From positions 1-41,053 of the forward strand of contig WOVA01000029.1 in NCBI GenBank assembly GCA_009773155.1: 41,053 bases of DNA. The letters run 5' to 3'. Made by a program: the position numbers and the translations under genes. Below the pieces are notes generated by a model that saw nothing but the letters and a program-made list of their open reading frames with translations, had not been told where the DNA came from and ran no database searches. Positions 16,222-23,768 of the stretch are shown here, piece after piece. How positions within the stretch are numbered: the first letter of the stretch is position 1; each line of letters starts with the position of its first letter. Origin of the DNA: Elusimicrobiota bacterium. Lineage in GTDB: Bacteria > Elusimicrobiota > Elusimicrobia > Elusimicrobiales > UBA9959.

Positions 16222-16425
16222 GTGACCAAGACCGACGCGAAACATATGGAGATCCTCCGGTCCAAAACCCCGGAGCAGCGTTTTGCCATGATGTGCGACC
16301 TTATGGACGCACAGTTCGAGTCCATGCGCGCCGGCATAAAATACTATAACCCTTCCGCCACGGAGGCGGAACTGGATCAGCTGGTCAAGGAAGGGTTACG
16401 CAAAAGCTATTCGCTGAAACATTGA
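16222..16425 (+). CDS. Small conserved-type hypothetical protein
   Basis: The 67-residue protein starts at GTG 16222, two bases after the iron-sulfur subunit. The sequence (EILRSKTPEQRFAMMCDLMD, then RAGIKYYNPSATEAELDQLV) resembles a widespread family of 65-90 residue helical proteins with a TPEqR motif followed by a GIr-x-x-P-A-x-E-x-E pattern. Those are often found beside nucleotidyltransferase or toxin-like genes. It marks the start of the inserted block or is the last original gene before it. No function is assigned. Confidence 0.55.
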   Translation: MTKTDAKHMEILRSKTPEQRFAMMCDLMDAQFESMRAGIKYYNPSATEAELDQLVKEGLRKSYSLKH

Positions 16426-16482
16426 ACTGGATCACCGCCGGGCTGGAGACAGGCAGCTCCAAGTGTTAAACGGAGTGTTTTT

Positions 16483-17298
16483 ATGGAAAAATTGAACGTC
16501 CTGGGAACCAAAATTTCCTATTACCACAAAAACCATCAGGACTATATTTCGTTAACGGACATGTTAAAAGCCAAGGATGGGGATTTCTTTATTTCAGATT
16601 GGCTTAGGAACAGGAACACCGTTGAATTTCTGGGCATCTGGGAACGCGTCTATAACCCGGCTTTTAATTATGGCGAATTCGCCATAATTAGAAGCCGGGC
16701 CGGGCTGAACAACTATAAAATCAGCGCTAAAGAATGGGTTAAAAAAACCAATGCCATCGGCTTAAAAGCGGCAGCCGGCAGATATGGCGGGACCTATGCG
16801 CATAAAGATATCGCTTTTGAGTTCGGCATGTGGATCAGCGCGGAATTCAAGATCTACCTGATCAAGGAGTTTCAGCGTTTAAAAGAAGAAGAAAGCAACC
16901 GTCTGAAATTAGGCTGGAATTTGCAGCGCACCCTGGCTAAAATAAATTATCGCATACAGACCGATGCTATAAAGGAAAATCTGATCCCACGGGAACTGAC
17001 TGCGACTCAAGTGAGCAGGATATATGCCTCAGAAGCCGATATTCTTAACATGGCTTTGTTCGGACTTACTGCCGGGGAATGGCGCGGCAAAAATCCGGAG
17101 AAGAAAGGCAACATCAGGGATTACGCCGATGTGTCGCAACTGGTATGCCTTTCAAATCTTGAGAACCTGAACGCGTTGTTTATCAGGGAAAACTTTTCGC
17201 GGGCGGATAGATTGTTTAAACTGAACAGGGTCGCCATACAACAAATGAAATTACTTGCCGAGGACCGGCGGATAAAGAAGTTGGAGACGGACAAGTGA
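16483..17298 (+). CDS. KilA-N domain protein
   Basis: The 271-residue protein has an N-terminal KilA-N-type DNA-binding region (residues about 10-130). Typical features are YISLTDMLKAKDGDFFISDWLRNRNTVEFLGIWE, a YGG-x-YAHKDIAFEFGMWIS stretch and FKIYLIKEFQRL. The C-terminal half is helical and unassigned. KilA-N genes are common in phages, plasmids and defence-type islands and in bacterial chromosomes as scattered accessory genes. Base composition is noticeably more AT-rich than the flanking dehydrogenase genes, supporting horizontal gain. ATG 16483 has GGAGTG upstream. Confidence 0.85.
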   Translation: MEKLNVLGTKISYYHKNHQDYISLTDMLKAKDGDFFISDWLRNRNTVEFLGIWERVYNPAFNYGEFAIIRSRAGLNNYKISAKEWVKKTNAIGLKAAAGRYGGTYAHKDIAFEFGMWISAEFKIYLIKEFQRLKEEESNRLKLGWNLQRTLAKINYRIQTDAIKENLIPRELTATQVSRIYASEADILNMALFGLTAGEWRGKNPEKKGNIRDYADVSQLVCLSNLENLNALFIRENFSRADRLFKLNRVAIQQMKLLAEDRRIKKLETDK

Positions 17299-17408
17299 AA
17301 GTCCGGGAATTGATAGAGGCACTTGTACGATTTTCCGGTATCGCAAGAGCTGATTTTTACGCCAGTCCGGAAAAAGCGAGAGAGTATTTTAAACGGGTCG
17401 GTATTTAA
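17295..17408 (+). CDS. Possible tiny ORF coupled to the KilA-N gene
   Basis: The ORF is 37 codons from a GTG that overlaps the KilA-N stop (GTGA). It reads VKVRELIEALVRFSGIARAD and ends SPEKAREYFKRVGI. The charged helical pattern looks protein-like, but it may be the tail of a deleted gene. The only support is the overlap and the composition. Confidence 0.25.
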   Translation: MKVRELIEALVRFSGIARADFYASPEKAREYFKRVGI

Positions 17409-17421
17409 GGGGGACGGGGAC

Positions 17422-17745
17422 ATGGTATACGCGATAATGCTGAAGCTGAAGGAAGGAAAAACTTTCGAGCCGGGCGTCATCCAGAGACATGTGGAGCACC
17501 TGCGGTCGCTCGACGACAACGGCAGGCTGGTGATCTGCGGCCCGTTCAAGGACGGCAAAGGCGGCATGCTGGTAGTCCGCGCCCAGTCGCAGGAAGAAGC
17601 CGAAGGCATGGCGAAGCGGGACCCCTTCATCGCCGAAGGCTTCGAGGACTACGAAGTCCGCGAACTCGTCGCCGCCAACCGCAACAACAACTATCTCCTC
17701 GACGCGAAAGTCCAGGAGTCGAGGACGGCCCCGAGAGACTTATGA
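17422..17745 (+). CDS. YciI family protein
   Basis: The 107-residue protein from ATG 17422 has the YciI-like dimeric alpha/beta-barrel pattern: YAIMLKLKEG, RHVEHLRSLDDNGRLVICGPF with its conserved His, and GGMLVVRAQSQEEAEGMAKRDPFI. YciI proteins are small enzymes or ligand binders with mostly unknown roles. GC content is higher than in the KilA-N and HEPN-like neighbours, so this gene may have a different origin. Its stop overlaps the ORF6N start as ATGA. Confidence 0.82.
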   Translation: MVYAIMLKLKEGKTFEPGVIQRHVEHLRSLDDNGRLVICGPFKDGKGGMLVVRAQSQEEAEGMAKRDPFIAEGFEDYEVRELVAANRNNNYLLDAKVQESRTAPRDL

Positions 17746-17971
17746 AGCAAGTGGTTGCAGCGATACAAATCGAGCAGCGGATATATTTCATCCGTAGCCA
17801 TAAAGTCATGCTGGACGTTCATCTGGCCGCTCTCTACAATGTCGCTACAAAGAACCTCAGTTCCGCGCCGTCTTTGAGGCCATACGAGAGATGTCGGATA
17901 AGCCGGAAAAGCCCAGGAAGCAAATCGGCTTCACCGCCCGCGACCGCCGCGCGCGGTATATCGCGAGATAA
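17742..17971 (+). pseudogene. ORF6N-domain gene, internally deleted and frameshifted
   Basis: The frame from ATG 17742 starts as an ORF6N domain (IEQRIYFIRSHKVMLDVHL, then AALYNVATKNL). From about 17858 a different frame continues as the conserved C-terminal part: QFRAVFEAIREMSDKPEKP and RKQIGFTARDRRARYIAR, ending at TAA 17969-17971. The middle of the usual 150-200 residue protein is missing and the ends are out of frame, so a deletion has joined start and tail. The first frame runs on into the next gene, making an artificial fused ORF. Confidence 0.75.
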
Positions 17972-17996
17972 AACAGGTAGTGAGGCTAGATACTTT

Positions 17997-18605
17997 ATGA
18001 CTGACGATTCAGTGGGAATCTGTGATAAGACTTACATCCATTTGGTAAGAGAAACACTGTTGCTGGCTCAGGAGAAAATTACGTACATGCAAACCACTTG
18101 TGCGCCTTATAATTCAAATTACCCCGCCCAATTTTATAAAGTGCGCGCGACTCATCTCTTGGCGATGTCTCTTATCGGTTTAACCGCAGAACATCTTCTA
18201 AAACTTATTTTAGCTAAACGCGGCCAAAAAATAGCAAGCCTGACTAAGCAAGGTGAGCACAAGTGGATCGGTTTTCATAAAGTAGCGGACTTGTTTATGC
18301 AGTTCAACTCCACGGATTACTATTCAGGAATAGTGCCGTACATTATGAATCCATTTCCTGACGAGTACAATGGGGATTCTTGTTTTGCTGAAAAAGAAAT
18401 AAAGCCCGAGAAGTGCGTGAAATTTATAAAAAAAATCAGGGACGCTTATGTACATTCTGCCCAGTCACACGGAGAGCAAAATGGCGTCATTTGGTATTGC
18501 TACAATTTTCTTGTTTGGTTAAGCCAAAAAGAATTTAATGCGGATTTTGATGATTTACCATATATTGGGTCCGAGGATGCCAAAAAAATATGGCAAAACA
18601 AATAG
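17997..18605 (+). CDS. HEPN-like helical protein, candidate RNase/toxin
   Basis: The 202-residue protein from ATG 17997 is mainly alpha-helical. LIGLTAEHLLKLILAKRG near residues 60-78 and KKIRDAYVHSAQ near residue 150 form the arrangement of HEPN domains, whose R-x4-H motif (here R-DAYV-H) is the RNase active site in many toxins and defence proteins. Longer frames starting upstream only read through the broken ORF6N gene. No nucleotidyltransferase or clear antitoxin gene is adjacent. Assignment rests on the motif and helical pattern and could be wrong. Confidence 0.5.
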   Translation: MTDDSVGICDKTYIHLVRETLLLAQEKITYMQTTCAPYNSNYPAQFYKVRATHLLAMSLIGLTAEHLLKLILAKRGQKIASLTKQGEHKWIGFHKVADLFMQFNSTDYYSGIVPYIMNPFPDEYNGDSCFAEKEIKPEKCVKFIKKIRDAYVHSAQSHGEQNGVIWYCYNFLVWLSQKEFNADFDDLPYIGSEDAKKIWQNK

Positions 18606-18696
18606 AAAACGGCAAAGTTTATGTTATCTAATTCCAAAAAAAAGCTATACCGCTCAGATAAAGTGATACACTACAAAATCGCCGTACTCAGATAAA
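18606..18696. other. AT-rich gap with short repeats
   Basis: No gene is seen. CAGATAAAGTGATAC at 18655-18669 is similar to CAGATAAATTGACCA at 18689-18703, which is also present as an inverted copy (one mismatch) at 18797-18811. These may be ends of a lost mobile element. Confidence 0.4.
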
Positions 18697-19012
18697 TTGA
18701 CCAGGTTCATGCGCATGAACTCCAAAAAGTTCTTACAGCACAAGGTTCAGAAGTTGAAAAACCGGATACTTGAAGAAAAAAACACATTCCACCATGTGGT
18801 CAGTTTATCTGATTATGAGTGGTCGATTTATCCGAGCGCTGTCGCCACAAAAGTTCCCAAAGAAGCGGCCGGCTATAGTTCTGCACTCTTTTTTTGATAA
18901 GCATATGCGAGAGGTTCTATTGTGGTTTAGTGTCGCAAGTGAGGAGGATGAAAACATACTCAAAGAGATATGTCAGGCAAAGCGCAAACAAACAAAACAG
19001 GCGAATTTATGA
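18697..19012 (+). pseudogene. Possible frameshifted hypothetical gene
   Basis: The frame from 18697 (or the ATG at 18712) reads NSKKFLQHKVQKLKNRILEE... to ...AAGYSSALFF and stops at 18895-18897, right after a T7 run at 18889-18895. The +1 frame continues smoothly as DKHMREVLLWFSVASEEDEN to ...KQANL and stops at 19010-19012, where the next gene starts with an ATGA overlap. The join at a homopolymer suggests a one-base indel in a single gene of about 100 residues, or possibly programmed slippage. No homology is recognised. Confidence 0.35.
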
Positions 19013-19485
19013 AATTTTCGTGGGACGAAATTATTCAGCAGTATGCTGCAATCTTGGAATACGGGCAGTATACTGCACGTTCTACTTCTGCACTTCAATT
19101 TCCTATTAAAGATATTCAAGATGCGTTGAATGCGGCGTGGATAATAACAGAATTGAGGGAAGACAAAGGTGATGTGTGGAAATTGAAATACCAGAATGCT
19201 TTAGAAGACAGCTATTTGCACATGGCAATATTTATCCCTCAGGAGGACTATGAAGTTGTTGCGCTTTACGAATCCTTGAGACAAGCCATAGCCGACAAAA
19301 GTATTTCTGACGTGAAGAGGCGGGAAGATTTACAAACATTAGGAGTTATAACCCCAAAATATATAGAAGTACAACGCAGTATCGCAACCAAAATGAGAAA
19401 GTTGGCAAGCGAATTACAGGAAATTAAAAACACACTTAAAGGATTGCAGGAAGTTAAAAATACACGTAAATTGGCGGGGTCTTGA
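19009..19485 (+). CDS. Hypothetical accessory protein
   Basis: The 158-residue protein from ATG 19009 overlaps the stop of the preceding frame; ATG 18970 is an alternative start. It is polar and mostly helical: KFSWDEIIQQYAAILEYGQY, a central LKYQNALEDSYLHMAIFIP, and a C-terminal coiled-coil-like segment with a short internal duplication (LQEIKNTLKG / LQEVKNTRKL). No domain is recognised. It is the last gene of the inserted accessory block before the molybdenum subunit. Confidence 0.5.
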   Translation: MKFSWDEIIQQYAAILEYGQYTARSTSALQFPIKDIQDALNAAWIITELREDKGDVWKLKYQNALEDSYLHMAIFIPQEDYEVVALYESLRQAIADKSISDVKRREDLQTLGVITPKYIEVQRSIATKMRKLASELQEIKNTLKGLQEVKNTRKLAGS

Positions 19486-19629
19486 TAATTCCGTTGAGTG
19501 ATATCGCGGGCATTAAATAGAGCGGATGGCCGTAGCGGTTGTAGAGGAAGTGAGGAGACAGCCGCCGGCACCGGAATAATTTGTGGATATGCGGGGCGGG
19601 ATTTGATAAAAGGTGAAGCGAGGCGAAAA

Positions 19630-22134
19630 ATGGACATAGATGAGATAATCTCCAAACCGAAGAAGACGGCGAAGCCGAAGGAGAAGACGCAGGACGACGG
19701 CCTGCGGGTGGTGGGCAAGAGCGTGCAGCGCATAGACGGCTGGGAGAAGATACGCGGCGCGGCCAGGTACACCGACGACCTGGAGTTCGGCCCAGGCCTC
19801 CTCTACGCCGCTCTCGTGGAAAGCCCTCATGCCCACGCCCGCATCAAGTCCATTGACACCACTGCCGCCGGGAAACTGCGTGGCGTCGTAAAAGTCGTCA
19901 CCGGCCGCAACTTCGTCCACAAGTTCGGCCTCTACATGAACGACCGCTACATCTTCGCCAACGACCGCGTCCGCTTCGTCGGCGAGCAGGTCGCCGCCGT
20001 CGTCGCCACCGACGCCAGGACCGCCCTGCGCGGCGCCGCGCTGGTTAAAGTCGTCTACGAGGAATTGCCGGCCGTCATGGACCCGGTCAAAGCCCTCGAG
20101 AAGGATTCCCCCCTCGTCCACCCCGACCTCAAGAACTACACCCATGTCCCGTGGTTCTTCCCCAAGCCCGGCACTAATATCGCCCACTGGCGCAAGATAC
20201 GCAAAGGCGACCTGGCCGGGGGGTTCAAGGACGCCGACCTGGTGATGGAAGATACCTACACCGTCCCCCGCTACGCTCATTGCGCCATCGAGAACCATTC
20301 GGCCATCGGCCTCTACGACGCCTCCGGCCGCCTCACCATGTGGACCTCGTCGCAGTCGCCGTTCACCCAGCGCCACGTCTTCGCCGAGACGCTCAAAGCT
20401 TTCGGCCTCGCCCATAAGGACGTGCGCGTGGTCAGCACCTATATCGGCGGCGGCTTCGGCGGCAAGGCCGGCGTCACGATGGAGATAATCGCGGCCGCGC
20501 TGGCCATAGCCGTGCCCGGCCGCCCGGTCAAGCTGCTCTGGAGCCGCGCGCAGGAGTTCTACAATACCTACCAGCGCCTCGGCGTCACCGCGAAGATAAA
20601 GATGGGCGCGACCAAGGCGGGCAAGATCACCGCGCTCGATTTCAAACTGCACTGGGACTCGGGCGCCTACGTCGAGTACGGCGCCAACGTGGTCAACGCC
20701 GCCGGCCTCTCGGCCAGCGGCCCTTACCGCGTGGATAATCTCAGCGTCGACTCGATGTGCACCTACACCAACCTCCCCCCCTGCGGCGCCTACCGCGGCT
20801 TCGGCTATTCCGAGTTCCTCTTCGGCCTAGAGTCGCATATCACGCGCATGGCGGAGAAGCTGGGCATAGACCCGGTCGAGTTCCGCAAGCGCAACGCCAT
20901 CAAGGAGGGCGAGACCCTTCCCTACGGCGCTCACATGAACCCCACCGGCATACAGGAAGCGATAGACAAAGCGGCCAAAGAGATAAAGTGGGGCGTACGG
21001 GAGAAGTCAAAGGACCCGCGCAAGGCCATCGGCAAGTCCGTAGTCTGCTTCTGGAAATCCCCCGCCATGCCGCCCAACGCCAGCTCCAGCGCTTTCCTCA
21101 AGTTCAACGAGGACGGCAGCGTGAATATACTGGTCTCGGGCATGGACATGGGCCAGGGCCTGCTGACCGTAATGGCGCAGATCGCCGGCGAGGTGCTGGC
21201 GCTGCCCGTCACGCGGATACGCGTAGAGACCCCCGATACCGACCGCAATCCCTATGAGTGGCAGACCGTCGGCTCGCACGTGACCTGGGGCTGCGGCAAC
21301 GCGGTCAAGCGGGCGGCGCTGGAAGCCCGCGAGCGCATCTTCGACCTGGTCCAGCGCGTGTACTGCCTGGACCGCAGCACGCTGTATCTGGAAGGCGAGG
21401 CCGTGCGCTGCCGCACCAAGCCGGACTTCCGCCTGCCCTTCAAGGACTTCGTGATAAACGGCATACAGGCCGACGACCACACCTTCAAGGGCGGGCCCAT
21501 CATGGGCTCGGGCGTCTTCATGCCCGAGTTCGCCTCGGCCATCAGCGACCCGGAGACCGGACAGGGCGGCCATCCCAACGTCCATTACACCACCGGCGCC
21601 GCCGGCGTGATACTGGAAGTGGACCGCGAGACCGGCAAGATGAAGATAAAGAAGGTCGCGCTGGCCGTGGACTGCGGCAAGGCCATCAATCCCGACCTGG
21701 TCAAGGGCCAGATCGTCGGCGGCCTGCTGCAGGGCTTCGCCACCGTCCTCTACGAGGACATGCGCTACACCGCCAAGGGCCGGCTGCTCAATCCCAACTT
21801 CTCCGATTACAAGATACCGACGTCCAAGGACATGCCGGACGAAGTGGTGCCGATAATAGTGGAAGTCCCCCAGCCCGACGGGCCGTTCGGCGCGCGCGGC
21901 GTGGGAGAGCATACGATGATCCCCTGCGCGCCGCTCATCGCCAACGCCGTAGCGGACGCGCTGGGCGTGCGCATCAAGTCGATGCCCGTCACCAAGGAAA
22001 AGGTCGCCCTGGCCGCGGCCGGATCAGGGCGGCATTTGCCGCAATCGGTGCCGGGGCCGGGCGACACAGCGCCCGGCACCTATGGAGCCGGAGGCTCGTT
22101 GTTCCGAACTCTGCGACCGGCCATGAAAAAGTGA
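19630..22134 (+). CDS. Xanthine dehydrogenase family, molybdenum-binding catalytic subunit
   Basis: The 834-residue large subunit hydroxylates an N-heterocycle or aldehyde at the molybdenum-cytosine-dinucleotide site. Key motifs are RIDGWEKIRGAARYTDDL at the start, the cofactor loop GGGFGGK at residues 273-279, PCGAYRGFGYSE, GMDMGQGL, and GARGVGEH with the catalytic Glu760. ATG 19630 was chosen because homology starts just after it; the open frame back to 19498 has no similarity. Xanthine, nicotinate, purine or another N-heterocycle are possible substrates. The last about 45 residues (Gly/Pro-rich) look like an added tail. It is separated from its FAD and iron-sulfur subunits by the accessory block but begins the downstream run of amidohydrolase and FdrA genes. 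Confidence 0.93.
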   Translation: MDIDEIISKPKKTAKPKEKTQDDGLRVVGKSVQRIDGWEKIRGAARYTDDLEFGPGLLYAALVESPHAHARIKSIDTTAAGKLRGVVKVVTGRNFVHKFGLYMNDRYIFANDRVRFVGEQVAAVVATDARTALRGAALVKVVYEELPAVMDPVKALEKDSPLVHPDLKNYTHVPWFFPKPGTNIAHWRKIRKGDLAGGFKDADLVMEDTYTVPRYAHCAIENHSAIGLYDASGRLTMWTSSQSPFTQRHVFAETLKAFGLAHKDVRVVSTYIGGGFGGKAGVTMEIIAAALAIAVPGRPVKLLWSRAQEFYNTYQRLGVTAKIKMGATKAGKITALDFKLHWDSGAYVEYGANVVNAAGLSASGPYRVDNLSVDSMCTYTNLPPCGAYRGFGYSEFLFGLESHITRMAEKLGIDPVEFRKRNAIKEGETLPYGAHMNPTGIQEAIDKAAKEIKWGVREKSKDPRKAIGKSVVCFWKSPAMPPNASSSAFLKFNEDGSVNILVSGMDMGQGLLTVMAQIAGEVLALPVTRIRVETPDTDRNPYEWQTVGSHVTWGCGNAVKRAALEARERIFDLVQRVYCLDRSTLYLEGEAVRCRTKPDFRLPFKDFVINGIQADDHTFKGGPIMGSGVFMPEFASAISDPETGQGGHPNVHYTTGAAGVILEVDRETGKMKIKKVALAVDCGKAINPDLVKGQIVGGLLQGFATVLYEDMRYTAKGRLLNPNFSDYKIPTSKDMPDEVVPIIVEVPQPDGPFGARGVGEHTMIPCAPLIANAVADALGVRIKSMPVTKEKVALAAAGSGRHLPQSVPGPGDTAPGTYGAGGSLFRTLRPAMKK

Positions 22135-22140
22135 GGCTTA

Positions 22141-22914
22141 ATGAAACTCGCCCTGTGCCAGTACGACATCAAGTGGGAAGATAAGGCGGCCAACAAGAAA
22201 CGGATAACGGAGCTCCTGGAGGGCCATCCGCGCAAGGCGGAGATGGACTGGATAATATTCTCCGAGATGACGCTCTCCGGCTTCACCATGAACACGGCCG
22301 CCGCCGAGCTGGACGACTCCGACCGCCGGTTCTTTGCGGACCTCGCGCAGCGCAACAACATCAATATCTCCTACGGCGGCGTCGAGGGCGGTTATAACAA
22401 GCTCATCACGCTAAACCGCCACGGCGACAGGGTCAACGAGTACTCCAAGATACATCTTTACGCCTTCGGCGGAGAAGATAAGCATTATAAAGCCGGCGAC
22501 AGGCAGTCCGTTTTTGAGCTCGAAGGCCTGCGCGTGATGCCCGCAGTATGCTTCGACCTGCGCTTCCCCTACCTTTTCTGGAGCAAGGCTCAGGACGTGG
22601 ACATATACATCGCTATCGCCGCCTGGCCGGCCCGCCGCGCCGGGCACTGGATGACCCTGCTGCGCGCCCGCGCCGTCGAGAACCAGGCCTACTGCGCCGG
22701 TGTGGACCGCATCGGCATGGAAGGCAAGCTTGAGTATTCCGGCAATTCCATGTGCTTCGACCCGCTCGGCAAGACCGTGATAGATTCCGGCACGGCCGAA
22801 GGTGTTTTTATTTCCGACACTAACATAGACAAAGGCCTGGTGGCCAAGACCAGGGAGCGCTTCCCCTTCATCGGCGAGCGCAAAGCCTTTCCCTGGCAGG
22901 AGGACAAAAAGTAA
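22141..22914 (+). CDS. Carbon-nitrogen hydrolase (nitrilase superfamily, omega-amidase-like)
   Basis: The 257-residue amidase has the full nitrilase-fold triad: Glu42 (FSEMTLSGF), Lys103 (YSKIHLYAFGGED) and Cys137 (AVCFDLRFP). The FDLRFP context and a short length of about 255 are typical of omega-amidase / YafV-type enzymes that hydrolyse short dicarboxylic monoamides. In this cluster a deamidation of an intermediate such as oxamate or a ring-opened amide is plausible but unproven. It starts six bases after the molybdenum subunit and its stop touches the next ATG. Confidence 0.9.
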   Translation: MKLALCQYDIKWEDKAANKKRITELLEGHPRKAEMDWIIFSEMTLSGFTMNTAAAELDDSDRRFFADLAQRNNINISYGGVEGGYNKLITLNRHGDRVNEYSKIHLYAFGGEDKHYKAGDRQSVFELEGLRVMPAVCFDLRFPYLFWSKAQDVDIYIAIAAWPARRAGHWMTLLRARAVENQAYCAGVDRIGMEGKLEYSGNSMCFDPLGKTVIDSGTAEGVFISDTNIDKGLVAKTRERFPFIGERKAFPWQEDKK

Positions 22915-23760
22915 ATGCCGCCACGAATATCCGCTCCGGTGAAACTGCTCTCATACGGCGACCTGATAGAGAAAGGCGAATACAAGCTGCACTACCGCTT
23001 CGAGCGCGCGGTCAATCTGCGCAAGGGCCAGGCCCTGCTGACCATACTGCCGGCGGGCCGGCCCGCCGGACCTTTCAACCTCGTCCTGGAGGAACTGCCG
23101 GAGAAGCTCTCCAGGGTGTCTTTCGACGGCAGATCATTCCGCATGAACGGGGACAAGGTCGTGGTGTCCCGCGGCGCGAAGTACGATTCCCGGCTGGCCG
23201 CCGCCAAGATCCCGGCCGCCAGGCTCACCGCCAACCTGCAGCATCTGCGCAAGCTCATCTGCGCCTCGGCCCCGCCCAAGAGCGCAGTATTCCTTCTCGA
23301 CGCCGCCAGGGAGAGCCGTTTTAAGAGCGGGTTCGAGCGCCGTTTCGTGGCGCGCATGAAGGAAGCCGCCGTCAGCCTCGCCATGGGCGCCTACGAGGCG
23401 GGAGCGGGCGGCATGAAAGGCCTGGGCTTCGGCATGACGCCGTCGGGCGACGATTTCCTCGGCGGCTACCTGCTGGGCATCAACGCGGCCGAGGTTTATT
23501 CCGGGAAGAACCTGGGGCTCGTTAAGGAGCGCGTCTATACCGCCTCGCTCGGCTCCAACCTGGTCTCGAACGCCTTCCTGACCGCTTCTTTCAAGGGCCG
23601 GGCCGACGAGCGCGTCAACGCCGTCATAAAGGCGCTGTTCTCCCCCTCTAACCGCTCCACGGCCAAGGCCGCCGAGGACCTGCTGGCGGTGGGCCATACT
23701 TCGGGCGGCGACATCGCGGCCGGCTTCCTCTACGGCTTCTACGGCGTGATGAATATTTAG
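22915..23760 (+). CDS. DUF2877 protein (YlbF/AllH-like subunit of oxamate carbamoyltransferase)
   Basis: The 281-residue protein carries the family signature GLGFGMTPSGDDFLGGYL at about residues 170-187 and a C-terminal GHTSGGDIAAGFLYG. Its E. coli relative YlbF (AllH) works with FdrA (AllF) and YlbE (AllG) in oxamate carbamoyltransferase of anaerobic allantoin breakdown. All three families occur here in a row (DUF2877, FdrA, DUF1116), so a common complex is very likely. It begins directly at the nitrilase stop (TAAATG). Confidence 0.88.
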   Translation: MPPRISAPVKLLSYGDLIEKGEYKLHYRFERAVNLRKGQALLTILPAGRPAGPFNLVLEELPEKLSRVSFDGRSFRMNGDKVVVSRGAKYDSRLAAAKIPAARLTANLQHLRKLICASAPPKSAVFLLDAARESRFKSGFERRFVARMKEAAVSLAMGAYEAGAGGMKGLGFGMTPSGDDFLGGYLLGINAAEVYSGKNLGLVKERVYTASLGSNLVSNAFLTASFKGRADERVNAVIKALFSPSNRSTAKAAEDLLAVGHTSGGDIAAGFLYGFYGVMNI

Positions 23761-23768
23761 GAAATCAT

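Noticed and set aside
19498-19629. N-terminal extension of the molybdenum subunit
   Set aside because: The 44 codons show no family similarity and ATG 19630 starts just before the conserved part; the extension is probably chance open frame.
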